DNA of 33,788 nt from Candidatus Hebobacteria bacterium (GTDB lineage Bacteria > Armatimonadota > Hebobacteria > Hebobacterales > Hebobacteraceae), in contig JALGTG010000024.1 in assembly GCA_029821495.1 (NCBI GenBank), positions 1-33,788 on the forward strand. Direction: 5' to 3'. Below are positions 7,778 to 15,721 of the stretch, one piece after another (position 1 is the first letter of the stretch; the number at the start of each line of letters is the position of its first letter). A model generated the notes under the pieces. That model saw nothing but the letters and a program-made list of their open reading frames with translations. It was not told the origin of the DNA and made no database searches. The position numbers were made by a program, and so were the translations under genes.

Positions 7778-9853
7778 GTGACCAGGTTGGCTGAAGAACT
7801 GGAGCGGGGCGAGGAAAAGCGGGACGAAGAGCAAGTAGACATAGCCAACTTCTACCTGGAGCGCAGGCCGGAACTGGAGCCCACGGAGTTCCGGGACGGC
7901 TTCACGTTGAAGACGGTGCTGGGGGTGTTGTTCGTCGCGATTCTGATGATGCCCGGGGCCATCTACCTTGGCCTGCTGGTCGGGCAGAACCTGGGGCCGG
8001 CGGGGCAGTGGACGACGATTATTCTGTTCACTGAGGTGTGCCGCCGATCGTTCACGGTGCTGACCCGACAAGAGCTGTACATGATCTACTACATGGCGGG
8101 CTCAATCAACAGCATGATGGGTGGATTGATGCTCGCCGGGGGCGCGTTCGCGTGGCTGATCTGGGCGCAGTATGTGGTAAACTCGCCGGCGGCGACGAGC
8201 TTCGGGATCGCCAACGATATTCCGACGTGGTACGCGCCGGCGCTTGGCTCAGAGGTGTATGTGAAGCGGACGTTCGTCCACAAGGACTGGCTGGTCCCGA
8301 TCCTACTCACGCTCACTACCACGGTGCTGGGTCGGATGCAGTGGGTGGGACTGGGGTACTTCCTGTTCCGGACGACGTCGGATGTGGAGCGGCTGCCATT
8401 CCCCATGGCGCCGATTGCGGCACAGGGAGCGACGGCGCTGGCGGAGGCCTCGGAGGAGTCGGAGTCGTGGCGCTGGGCGGTGTTCAGCGTGGGGACGATG
8501 ATCGGACTGGTGTACGGATTCTTCTACGTGGCGATCCCGGTGATCACAAGCGGATTCCTGGCGGATCCGCTGTCGCTGATACCGATACCCTTCATTGATC
8601 TGATGCGCAACACGGAGGACGTGCTGCCTGCCGGCAGGTTCGCCATCGGGACGGATCTGGGGCCGATCATGTGGGGCTTCGTGGTGCCATTCCCGATCGT
8701 GGCAGGGACATTCATCGGGTCTATGCTGTGTAACTTCGGACTCGCCCCGATGTTGTACCGGTTCTCGTACGATCCGGAAACGAGCAAGTCAGCCATATTC
8801 CCGACTTGGTCGAAGGGGATGAGCCTGATCCAGAGCGAGATGACGCTGAACTTCGACTTGTTCATGAGCATCGGGATCGGGATCGCGCTGGCGATCGCGG
8901 TGGTAGGGATTCACACGGTGGTGGCGACGATGCTGAAGGCGCGCGTGGATCGAGCGCGGGGGGGCGTGCAACGGGGCTATGGCGACATACCGGAGGGAAG
9001 AGGGGACTTCCCGATCTGGATAGCGCTGGCGGCGTGGTCGTTCTCGACGCTGTGCTATGTGCTGTTGGCGCATGCGCTGGTGCCGCGGTTCCCGTTGTTG
9101 TTCCTGGTGGGATTCGCCTTCCTTTGGACGCCGCTGATCTCGTACATGTCGGCCCGGATGATGGGGTTTGTGGGTCAGCCGCTGCAGATTCCGTATGTGG
9201 CGCAGGCGACGTTTATACTGAGCGGGTACAAGGGCATCGATATCTGGTTTGCGCCGATGCCGATCTTCGACAATGGGTGGGCGGCGCAGATGTTCCGAGA
9301 GGTGGAGCTGACCGGGACGAAGATGATCTCGGTGGTGAAGGCGGAGGCGCTGCTGCTGGTGGTGATGCTGGTGTTCAGCTTCACCTACTGGTCGTTCTTC
9401 TGGCGGTCGAGCCAGATACCGTCGTCGCAGTACCCGTATGCGCAGACGTTCTGGCCGTTGAATGCGTTCTATCAGTGTTTGTGGGCGACGGCGACTGACC
9501 CGAATGCCACGGATCGGCCGACGTTCTTGATAGAGGCACTGAAGTTCCCGGTGATCGGGTACTCGGGCGCGGGGATGCTGGCAGTGTACTTGGCGTTTGT
9601 GGCGTTCAAGATCCCGGCGCTATGGTTCTACGGGTTCGCCTACGGGGTGACGCAGTCGACGTGGATATGTACGCCGATGTTCATCGGGGCGATGCTGGGG
9701 CGCTACTACTTCTCGCGGCGGTTTGGAGCGGACCGTTGGAGGCGCTACGCCCCGGTGCTGGCGGCTGGATACACGTGCGGGGTGGGGTTGATCGGGATGG
9801 TGTCGATCGGCTTGACGATCATCTTCAAGGCGGTTAGGTCGCTGCCTTTCTAG
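7778..9853 (+). CDS. OPT-like oligopeptide transporter family membrane protein
   Basis: A polytopic protein of about 690 residues with a charged N-terminus followed by roughly 14-16 hydrophobic segments. The stretch SDVERLPFPMAPIAAQGATAL resembles the conserved cytoplasmic motif of the OPT (oligopeptide/metal-chelate) superfamily, whose members import peptides or metal complexes with protons. The track starts at a GTG (7778). An alternative TTG at 7787 is better placed behind GGTAGGTGA and may be the true start. The gap to the giant FtsX gene is 45 bases and to the next gene 22 bases, so it is almost certainly co-transcribed with an ABC system. The substrate is unknown; peptide transport is a family-level inference. 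Confidence 0.75.
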   Translation: MTRLAEELERGEEKRDEEQVDIANFYLERRPELEPTEFRDGFTLKTVLGVLFVAILMMPGAIYLGLLVGQNLGPAGQWTTIILFTEVCRRSFTVLTRQELYMIYYMAGSINSMMGGLMLAGGAFAWLIWAQYVVNSPAATSFGIANDIPTWYAPALGSEVYVKRTFVHKDWLVPILLTLTTTVLGRMQWVGLGYFLFRTTSDVERLPFPMAPIAAQGATALAEASEESESWRWAVFSVGTMIGLVYGFFYVAIPVITSGFLADPLSLIPIPFIDLMRNTEDVLPAGRFAIGTDLGPIMWGFVVPFPIVAGTFIGSMLCNFGLAPMLYRFSYDPETSKSAIFPTWSKGMSLIQSEMTLNFDLFMSIGIGIALAIAVVGIHTVVATMLKARVDRARGGVQRGYGDIPEGRGDFPIWIALAAWSFSTLCYVLLAHALVPRFPLLFLVGFAFLWTPLISYMSARMMGFVGQPLQIPYVAQATFILSGYKGIDIWFAPMPIFDNGWAAQMFREVELTGTKMISVVKAEALLLVVMLVFSFTYWSFFWRSSQIPSSQYPYAQTFWPLNAFYQCLWATATDPNATDRPTFLIEALKFPVIGYSGAGMLAVYLAFVAFKIPALWFYGFAYGVTQSTWICTPMFIGAMLGRYYFSRRFGADRWRRYAPVLAAGYTCGVGLIGMVSIGLTIIFKAVRSLPF

Positions 9854-9875
9854 GTGTGAGGGGTGGGAAAGCGGC

Positions 9876-10811
9876 TTGAGTGAGGAGAGAGGCTGGACAC
9901 TGATCGGGTGGCGGGGGATGTCGGTCCGGGTTCCGGAGGAGTGGACGCTCGGAGCGGTGGGGGGCGATAAGAAGTCGGGGTATCTGAGGGTGGATGACGA
10001 GACGATGCCGCGGGTGCAGGTGAAGTGGTCGCGGGGACACATCAACCTGGAGAAGAAGAGAGACGAGTACATCAAGCGGCTGACGAAGAGGGGCAGGTTC
10101 AGGAGGCGGGCGACTGGCCTGCAGGTGACCACGGACGCGCGCGTGGTGAGCAGGCGATCGAAGCCGAAGAAGGAGCTGGTGGGATATGGGTGGCGGGGGC
10201 CGCAGTGCGGGATGGGGGTGCTGTGGAACTGCGAGGTGTGCGACCGGGCGGTGATTGCGCAGGTGAGCTGGGCGCCGAAGGAGGAGGGAAGAGAGCTTGC
10301 TACGGCGGTGCTGGAATCGCTGGAGGATCATGGGACGGAGGGTTGGCAGGTGTGGGGGATGGACGGGCTTGCGTTTCTGGCGCCGGAGGAGTATGAGCTT
10401 GGGGGATGGCGGCGGATGACGCGGTATCTGGAGGTGAGTCTGGCGAAGGATGCGGCGAGTCTGAAGGTGGCGCGGTGGGGTATGGTGCCGCTGGTGCTGG
10501 AGGGGAGGCCGGTGAAGGACTGGTGGGAGGAGGAGAACAGGCGGCGGCGGGATGTGCGGTGGAGCGCGGAGGAGGAGGAGGTGAAGGGTCACGAGGGGGT
10601 GAGGGCATGGGGAGAGCGGCGGCGGCTGGGAGGGAGGCTGAGGCGGGTGGCAGCGCGGGCGGTGAGGCGGGAGGCGGTGGACCAGTTTGAGGCGTATGCG
10701 TGGCACTGCCCGGAGTCGAACCGGCTGTACATGGTTGAGAGCGTGCACGGGAGGGGCGGGGAGATGGCGCGAGGTGTTGTGGATTCTGTCTCGTGCCACG
10801 AGGAAGAGTGA
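9876..10811 (+). CDS. Protein with two tandem PEEW/PEEY repeats, unknown function
   Basis: A 311-residue protein with a TTG start, lacking a signal peptide or membrane segment. I do not recognise the family. It is an internal duplication: residues 6-25 (GWTLIGWRGM, then VPEEWTL) match 156-175 (GWQVWGMDGL, then APEEYEL) with an offset of exactly 150. Both halves continue with a YL-V strand, and both end with a Trp-x-Cys strand (WNCEVC at 117; WHCPES at 276) followed by a helix. The PEEW element resembles the start of PsbP/DUF1795-type folds, which is only an inference. Highly basic linkers join the halves. It is the third cassette gene, three bases before the PqqD-like gene, suggesting the two work together. 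Confidence 0.7.
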   Translation: MSEERGWTLIGWRGMSVRVPEEWTLGAVGGDKKSGYLRVDDETMPRVQVKWSRGHINLEKKRDEYIKRLTKRGRFRRRATGLQVTTDARVVSRRSKPKKELVGYGWRGPQCGMGVLWNCEVCDRAVIAQVSWAPKEEGRELATAVLESLEDHGTEGWQVWGMDGLAFLAPEEYELGGWRRMTRYLEVSLAKDAASLKVARWGMVPLVLEGRPVKDWWEEENRRRRDVRWSAEEEEVKGHEGVRAWGERRRLGGRLRRVAARAVRREAVDQFEAYAWHCPESNRLYMVESVHGRGGEMARGVVDSVSCHEEE

Positions 10812-10814
10812 GAG

Positions 10815-11264
10815 ATGAGACTTCGGCGAAGGCCGCGGCTGACGCCGGAGCAGGTGCTTGCGTCGCGGCCGCTGCGAAATCCGGGATTGAGGGAGGAGTC
10901 GGTAGAGGGCGGTGGGGTACGGCTGTTCGTGGAGCGGCGGGGGGAATGGTGGGCGAGGGTGTTGTCGATGGTGTTCCCGATTCCGCGGGAGCGGATCGTG
11001 GAGCTGGACGGAGTGGGGGGGGAGGTGTGGAAGCTGTGCGACGGGGAGAAGACGCTGCGGGAGATGACGCGGGCTCTTCAGGAGCGGCACAAGCTGACGC
11101 GTGCGGAGGCGGAGTGGTCGCTGCGGACATACTTGAGGGATCTGGGGAAGCGAGGGCTGGTGGGGTTCGTGGTGGAGAAGTCGGGCCGGCCTGGTGAGGA
11201 GTCGGTAGGGGTGACTGAGTCCGGGGGCGAGGGCGAAAGCAGGAGAGGGAGAAGAGGCGCATGA
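10815..11264 (+). CDS. PqqD-like (RiPP recognition element-type) protein
   Basis: A 149-residue protein. Residues ~55-115 fit the PqqD winged-helix family: RIVELDGVGGEVWKLCDGEKTLREM, then a helix and LRDLGKRGLVGF. PqqD domains bind precursor peptides and hand them to radical-SAM or other modifying enzymes, but many PqqD homologues occur outside such pathways. The N-terminus is basic and the C-terminus is a Gly/Glu/Arg-rich tail. The ATG lies three bases after the previous stop, and the TGA overlaps the next gene's ATG (ATGA at 11261), so expression is coupled to the FtsX permease. No radical-SAM enzyme or evident precursor peptide is present in this window. Confidence 0.75.
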   Translation: MRLRRRPRLTPEQVLASRPLRNPGLREESVEGGGVRLFVERRGEWWARVLSMVFPIPRERIVELDGVGGEVWKLCDGEKTLREMTRALQERHKLTRAEAEWSLRTYLRDLGKRGLVGFVVEKSGRPGEESVGVTESGGEGESRRGRRGA

Positions 11265-11944
11265 CAAGCGTGCTCGATGAGGTGTCGAAGAGAGGTATCG
11301 AGAAGCAGATTGTATTGCCGTGGTCGCGCGCGCTGCAGATGACGCGGGAGAACATCTTCGTTCGTCTGGGGCGATCGGCCATCACGGCATTAGGGATCTT
11401 CCTGGGGATAGCATTCCTGGCGGCAGTGCTGTTCTCTGCGGCGGCTGCGCAGGTTGCGGCGGAGAAGCAGATGAGGGAGATCGGGGTGGACGCGGCGGAT
11501 GCCCAGACGCAGGCCAGAGTAATCTGGCTGGCAGCGATGTCGCTGCTTGTGGCGACGGTGGGCATCGTGAACTCGATGCTGATGTCGGTGACGGAGAGGT
11601 ACAAAGAAATAGGGACGATGAAGTGCCTGGGGGCGCTGGACAGCTTCATCGTGCGGCTGTTCTTGCTGGAGGCGGGGCTGCTGGGGATTCTGGGGTCGAT
11701 GCTGGGGGCGATTGCGGGGACCGGGGTGATGACTTTGGTGTCGGCGCATAGGCTGGGATGGAGCCTAGCGCTGTCGAGCTGGGGGAAGCCGGCGCTGGAG
11801 CTGGGGGGATGGACGGTGCCGCTGTGGTTAGGTATCGTGATAGCGATTGTGATCGGGGGAGTGCTGTCAGTTGGCGCGGCGCTCTATCCGGCGTGGAGGG
11901 CTGCGAAGATGCCGCCGGCGGCGGCGCTTCGATCAGAGTTCTAA
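11261..11944 (+). CDS. Minimal FtsX-like ABC permease lacking the extracytoplasmic domain
   Basis: A 227-residue permease. After an amphipathic N-terminus and RLGRSAITALGIFLG (first helix) it goes almost directly into the FtsX C-terminal module: VATVGIVNSMLMSVTERYKEIGTMKCLGA, then two further helices and the closing LYPAWRAAKMPPAAALR. MacB/LolC-type permeases normally carry a ~200-residue extracytoplasmic domain between helices 1 and 2. Here that space is only ~50 residues. It sits between the PqqD-like gene and the ATPase, and is a plausible partner for the giant FtsX protein or a homodimer served by the same ATPase. Start codon coupled by ATGA to the upstream gene. Confidence 0.9.
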   Translation: MTSVLDEVSKRGIEKQIVLPWSRALQMTRENIFVRLGRSAITALGIFLGIAFLAAVLFSAAAAQVAAEKQMREIGVDAADAQTQARVIWLAAMSLLVATVGIVNSMLMSVTERYKEIGTMKCLGALDSFIVRLFLLEAGLLGILGSMLGAIAGTGVMTLVSAHRLGWSLALSSWGKPALELGGWTVPLWLGIVIAIVIGGVLSVGAALYPAWRAAKMPPAAALRSEF

Positions 11945-11974
11945 CGAAGGCGAAGGGAAGCAGGGAGGCGTTCA

Positions 11975-12715
11975 ATGTCCGTCTATGAGTACATCGTCAG
12001 AACGAAGGATCTGTCGAAAGTCTACACGATGGGGGATGTCCAGGTACGAGCGCTGGATGACGTAGCGCTGGACATACGGCGGGGTGAGTATGTGTCGATC
12101 ATGGGGCCGTCGGGGTCGGGGAAGTCCACGCTGTTCAACATGATCGGAGGGCTGGACAAGCCGACACAGGGAACGGTGTTCATCGACGAGGTGGACATGG
12201 CACAGCTCACGGCGCAGGAGCTGGCGTTCCTGAGATGCCGGAAGATCGGGTATATCTTCCAGACCTTCAACCTGATACCGGTGATGACGGCGCTGGAGAA
12301 CGTGACGCTGCCGATGGTGTTCGCGGGGCTGACGACGGATGATGCAATGGACAAGGGGGCGGAGTTGCTGAAGACGGTGGGGCTGGAGGGCCGGCGCGAC
12401 CACAAGCCGACGGAGCTGTCCGGAGGCCAGCAGCAGCGAGTGGCCACTGCGCGAGCGTTGGCGAACGATCCGGCCATCATACTGGCGGATGAGCCTACGG
12501 GCAACCTCGATCTGCGCACGGGTAAGGAGATTATCGATCTCCTGAAGAGGATGAACGAGGAGAAGAAGGTGACGGTGATCTCGGCGACGCACGATCTGAA
12601 GATGATCGACGTGTCGGATCGGGTGGTGTGGATTCGGGACGGGCAGATCGAGCGGATCGAGGAGCGGGCCGACATCGAGGTGCAGGTGGGCCAGATGGAG
12701 GGCGAGGAGCACTAA
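11975..12715 (+). CDS. LolD/MacB-type ABC transporter ATPase
   Basis: A 246-residue ATP-binding subunit. Walker A is GPSGSGKST (~44-52), the Q-loop is IFQTFNLIP, the signature is [10 protein letters not shown] (~148), Walker B is [12 protein letters not shown] and the H-loop is SATHD. These are the features of the subfamily that drives FtsX-type permeases (LolD, MacB, FtsE). A GGGAGG ribosome site precedes the ATG by eight bases. It closes the cassette and lies 30 bases after the small FtsX gene. As the only ATPase here, it probably energises one or both FtsX proteins. Confidence 0.95.
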   Translation: MSVYEYIVRTKDLSKVYTMGDVQVRALDDVALDIRRGEYVSIMGPSGSGKSTLFNMIGGLDKPTQGTVFIDEVDMAQLTAQELAFLRCRKIGYIFQTFNLIPVMTALENVTLPMVFAGLTTDDAMDKGAELLKTVGLEGRRDHKPTELSGGQQQRVATARALANDPAIILADEPTGNLDLRTGKEIIDLLKRMNEEKKVTVISATHDLKMIDVSDRVVWIRDGQIERIEERADIEVQVGQMEGEEH

Positions 12716-12755
12716 CGGGAAGCGGGCAACTTGCGGCTACTACTTCGCCTCCGCA

Positions 12756-12884
12756 GATGCGGGGGCGAAGCCGCTGATGGGGGCGGCGCGGGGCGGGGGA
12801 TGCGGGGGCGAAGCCGCTGATGGGGGCGGCGCGGGGCGGGGGATGCGGGGGCGAAGCCGCTGATGGGGGCGGCGCGGGGCGGGG
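12756..12884 (+). repeat. 43-bp G-rich tandem repeat, three identical copies
   Basis: The unit starts GATGCGGGGGCGAAGCCGCT and occurs at 12756-12798, 12799-12841 and 12842-12884 without a mismatch; a fourth copy breaks off after GATGC. It lies between the ABC ATPase and the SPOR gene in non-coding DNA. Each unit has several runs of four or five G, so G-quadruplex formation on the + strand is conceivable. Identity of the copies implies a recent expansion. Confidence 0.95.
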
Positions 12885-12948
12885 GATGCAGGCCGTTTGA
12901 GAGTGGTTGTAGGGAAAGCGAGTGTTCGGCCTCAATGGGGGAAAGACC

Positions 12949-13605
12949 ATGAAACGGCAGCGAGGGCAGCTCAACATAGTGCGGGGCTTTCTGACGTTTT
13001 CGCTGCTATTGCTGGTGCTGGCAATAGGATTCGTGGTGGGGCGGCTGATGGTCGCGCGGACGTACGCGGAGGCGGCTCCGGAGTTGGAGAGGCTGCCTGT
13101 GGCGGAGCCGGAGGTCGCGGCGAGGGCGGTAGAGGACCGGGTGGTGTTGCCTGGGTCGGTGTACGTACCCGCTCCGGCGCCTCCGGAGCAGGTTCCGGAG
13201 GAGGCAGTGGGGGGAGTGATCGGGGGGGAGGCGTCGGCTGAGGCGGAGGGCGAGGAAGGGCCGTCACAGGCAGCGGCAGACGGGCTCCGCGCGGCGGTGG
13301 AGGCGGAGCCGGAGGAGATAGAGGCGGGAGGGGTGGTGGCGCCGGTGATGCCGGCGGAGACCGCGGAACCGGGTCGGATCAGATACTCGATTCAGGTTGG
13401 CGTGTTCACAATGCGGGAGGGGGCGCGGCAGGTGGCGGAGGAGCTGTCGCGGGTGGGATACCCGGCACAGATCGAGGTGACGACTGCTGAGGATCAGTCG
13501 CTGTACCGGGTGCTGACGGGCCGTTACTACACGGAGTACGCGGCACGGAAGGCGCTGTCGGAGCTCGAGAAGGAAGGGTACTCGGGCTTCCTGGTCAAGC
13601 GGTGA
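12949..13605 (+). CDS. SPOR-domain, single-pass membrane protein
   Basis: About 218 residues. A short basic N-terminus (MKRQRGQ) is followed by one membrane helix (GFLTFSLLLLVLAIGFVVG). A low-complexity Pro/Glu/Ala linker comes next, then a C-terminal SPOR domain (~residues 145-218: YSIQVGVFTMREGARQVAEEL, ending in SGFLVKR). SPOR domains bind denuded septal peptidoglycan, so a role in division is likely and fits ftsZ two genes downstream. The start at ATG 12949 is preferred because GGGGGAAAG precedes it; the track's GTG at 12922 would add nine residues. Confidence 0.88.
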   Translation: MKRQRGQLNIVRGFLTFSLLLLVLAIGFVVGRLMVARTYAEAAPELERLPVAEPEVAARAVEDRVVLPGSVYVPAPAPPEQVPEEAVGGVIGGEASAEAEGEEGPSQAAADGLRAAVEAEPEEIEAGGVVAPVMPAETAEPGRIRYSIQVGVFTMREGARQVAEELSRVGYPAQIEVTTAEDQSLYRVLTGRYYTEYAARKALSELEKEGYSGFLVKR

Positions 13606-13657
13606 GCGGGTCGCACGTGAGGAACCCCAAAGGGATTATTGTGGGAGTGGAGAGGCA

Positions 13658-14287
13658 GTGAAGGAGAAGCGCGAGGATAGGGCGCCGGAAGAAGATGTCT
13701 TGGATGGTCCGGAGACCGCGGGCGAGGAGGAGGTGCTCGCGGGGGAGGGGCTGGCGCCGGAAGAACGCGAGGAGGGGGAAGAGAAGGAGTCCGAGGCCGG
13801 GGTGCTCCGGAATGAGCTGGCCATGCTGGAGGACCAGCTTCAGGACATGCGGGACCGGTACGTTCGGGCGGTGGCCGATCTGGACAATGCGCGCAAGCGG
13901 GCGCGGCAGGCGATAGGGGATGCGCGAAGGCAAGCGGCGGCGGGAGTTCTGCTGGAGCTGGTGGCGCTGGTGGATGATTTCGAGCGTGCGCTGGAGACGA
14001 TGCGGCCGGGAGCGGGGGCTTCGCAGGAGATGCTTGCGGCCTATGAGGGTGTCGAGCTGATCTACCGGCGGTTGATGACGCTGCTGGAGAGGCGCGGGGT
14101 GAAGGTGATCGAGGCGGTGGGGCAGCCGTTCGATCCCGGGAAGCACGAGGCGGTGGCGCAGATCCCGGCGACGGACGAGCAGAAGGACGGGACGGTGGCG
14201 CTGGAGATGGCAAAGGGCTATATGTATGGGAGTGAGGTGCTGAGGCACAGCCGAGTGGGAGTTGCGGTGCACGAGCGCGAGAAGTAG
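13658..14287 (+). CDS. grpE: GrpE nucleotide-exchange factor
   Basis: A 209-residue GrpE. An acidic N-terminal region (~1-50) leads into the long coiled coil (ELAMLEDQLQDMRDRYVRAVADLDNARKR in part). The C-terminal beta domain holds GVKVIEAVGQPFDPGKHEAV and the final GSEVLRHSRVGVAV. GrpE releases ADP from DnaK. The GTG start follows GGAGAGG at good distance. No dnaK or dnaJ lies beside it in this window; the neighbours are the SPOR gene and ftsZ. Confidence 0.95.
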   Translation: MKEKREDRAPEEDVLDGPETAGEEEVLAGEGLAPEEREEGEEKESEAGVLRNELAMLEDQLQDMRDRYVRAVADLDNARKRARQAIGDARRQAAAGVLLELVALVDDFERALETMRPGAGASQEMLAAYEGVELIYRRLMTLLERRGVKVIEAVGQPFDPGKHEAVAQIPATDEQKDGTVALEMAKGYMYGSEVLRHSRVGVAVHEREK

Positions 14288-14414
14288 GGCGCGGGGCAGG
14301 CGAGACGCGGAAGTGTAGGGCGTAAGAGGTGGGCTGGATTGGGCGGCGAAGAAGTGCGGGAACTTGTCTGGTACGCCGTGAATCATTCAGAGATGAGATG
14401 AGAGAGGTCTAGCT

Positions 14415-15632
14415 GTGGCATCGCCGAAGCGCAGGAGAAGGAAGTCGGGCGGGACGGAGGAGGGGGAAGCGAGAGCTACTGAGGGCACGCGGGAGGAAGA
14501 GGCGGCGGAGCCGTCGGGCGAGGAACAAATGGAGGCGGGGGGAGAGACGGTGAGCGCCCCCATGCCGACAGAGGGAGAGACTCCCATGTCGAGTAGCGAG
14601 GCACCGGGTACGGCAGTGATACGTGTGATCGGTGTGGGAGGGGGCGGGAGCAACGCGATAGACCGGATGATCGAGGTGGGGCTGCAGGGGGTGGAGTTCA
14701 TCGCCGCGAACACGGACGTGCAAGCGCTGTCTCGGTCGCGTGCGGCAATGAAGCTGCAGCTTGGGGCGCAGGTAACGAGCGGTCTGGGCGCGGGCGGGGA
14801 TCCGGAGATTGGTGCGCGTGCGGCGGAGGAGAGTCGAGCGGAGGTAAAGGAGAGCATCGAAGGCGCGGACATGGTGTTCATCACGGCCGGCATGGGGGGC
14901 GGGACGGGCAGTGGGGGCGCGCCGATGATTGCTGAGGTGAGCCGGGAGACGGGGGCGCTGACGGTGGCGGTGGTGACGAAGCCATTTGCGTTCGAGCGAG
15001 GGCGGCGACAGAGCATTGCAGAGGAGGGACTGGACAATCTTCGGACGAAGGTTGACACGCTGATAACGGTGCCGAACGACCGTCTGCTCGGGGTGGTGCA
15101 GAAGAAGGTGACGCTGCTGGAGGCGTTTCGGCTGGCGGACGAGGTGCTGCGGGAGGGGGTGCAGGGGATCTCGGACCTGATCACGATTCCCGGACTGATC
15201 AACCTGGACTTCGCCGACGTGAAGGCCGTGATGCAGGATGCGGGCTCGGCGCTGATGGGGATCGGCACGGGCACGGGAGAGACGAGAGCGGCAGACGCGG
15301 CGCAGGCATCGATCTCGAGCCCGCTGCTGGAGACTTCGATAGATGGGGCGACGCGGGTGCTGTTCAACGTGACGGGTGGGAGCGACCTGTCGCTGTCGGA
15401 GGTCGAGGAGGCGGCGCAGGTGATTCGCGCGGCCTCGGATTCGCCGGATACGAACGTGCTGTTCGGGGTGGTGATAGGGGACGAGCCGGCGGAGGAGGTG
15501 CGGATCACGGTGCTGGCGACGGGGTTCGGCCGGCGGCAGGCGCGGCCGCGGGAGACGGATGCCGGCATACCGGCGGTAGAGCCGATGCCGGAGACGGACC
15601 TGGAGGTGCCGACGTTCATACGAAATCGCTGA
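14415..15632 (+). CDS. ftsZ: Cell division protein FtsZ
   Basis: A 405-residue tubulin-like GTPase that forms the division ring. [18 protein letters not shown] opens the domain, the tubulin signature GGGTGSG is at 161-167, and the T7-type loop is seen as [11 protein letters not shown]. The C-terminal peptide EVPTFIRNR is the usual docking tail for FtsA or similar anchors. The first ~60 residues are an extension, basic (KRRRRKSGG) then acidic, absent in short FtsZ proteins. The GTG start has AGAGAGG seven bases upstream. It is not beside ftsA, ftsQ or mur genes here. Confidence 0.96.
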   Translation: MASPKRRRRKSGGTEEGEARATEGTREEEAAEPSGEEQMEAGGETVSAPMPTEGETPMSSSEAPGTAVIRVIGVGGGGSNAIDRMIEVGLQGVEFIAANTDVQALSRSRAAMKLQLGAQVTSGLGAGGDPEIGARAAEESRAEVKESIEGADMVFITAGMGGGTGSGGAPMIAEVSRETGALTVAVVTKPFAFERGRRQSIAEEGLDNLRTKVDTLITVPNDRLLGVVQKKVTLLEAFRLADEVLREGVQGISDLITIPGLINLDFADVKAVMQDAGSALMGIGTGTGETRAADAAQASISSPLLETSIDGATRVLFNVTGGSDLSLSEVEEAAQVIRAASDSPDTNVLFGVVIGDEPAEEVRITVLATGFGRRQARPRETDAGIPAVEPMPETDLEVPTFIRNR

Positions 15633-15658
15633 GGGGCGCATACGATAGAGGAATGGAG

Positions 15659-15695
15659 GAGGATTCGGCCGGAGCGGCCGAATCCTCTGTTGTTT
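15659..15695 (+). terminator. Hairpin terminator after ftsZ
   Basis: A perfect 12-bp stem (GAGGATTCGGCC with GGCCGAATCCTC) and a 5-base loop, followed by TGTTGTTT. It sits 27 bases after the ftsZ stop, between convergent genes, and the T-rich side suits + strand transcription. Confidence 0.8.
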
Positions 15696-15721
15696 GGCGG
15701 TAGGGATGAGGCGGTGTGGGG

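Noticed and set aside
6524-8071. 515-residue minus-strand ORF
   Set aside because: Arg/His/Pro-rich low-complexity translation opposite the FtsX and OPT-like genes; a shadow frame.
10300-11649. 449-residue minus-strand ORF
   Set aside because: Pro/Ser/Ala low-complexity translation spanning three plus-strand genes that are coupled by short gaps.
12756-12884. CRISPR array
   Set aside because: The three 43-bp units abut directly with no unique spacers and no cas genes are nearby.
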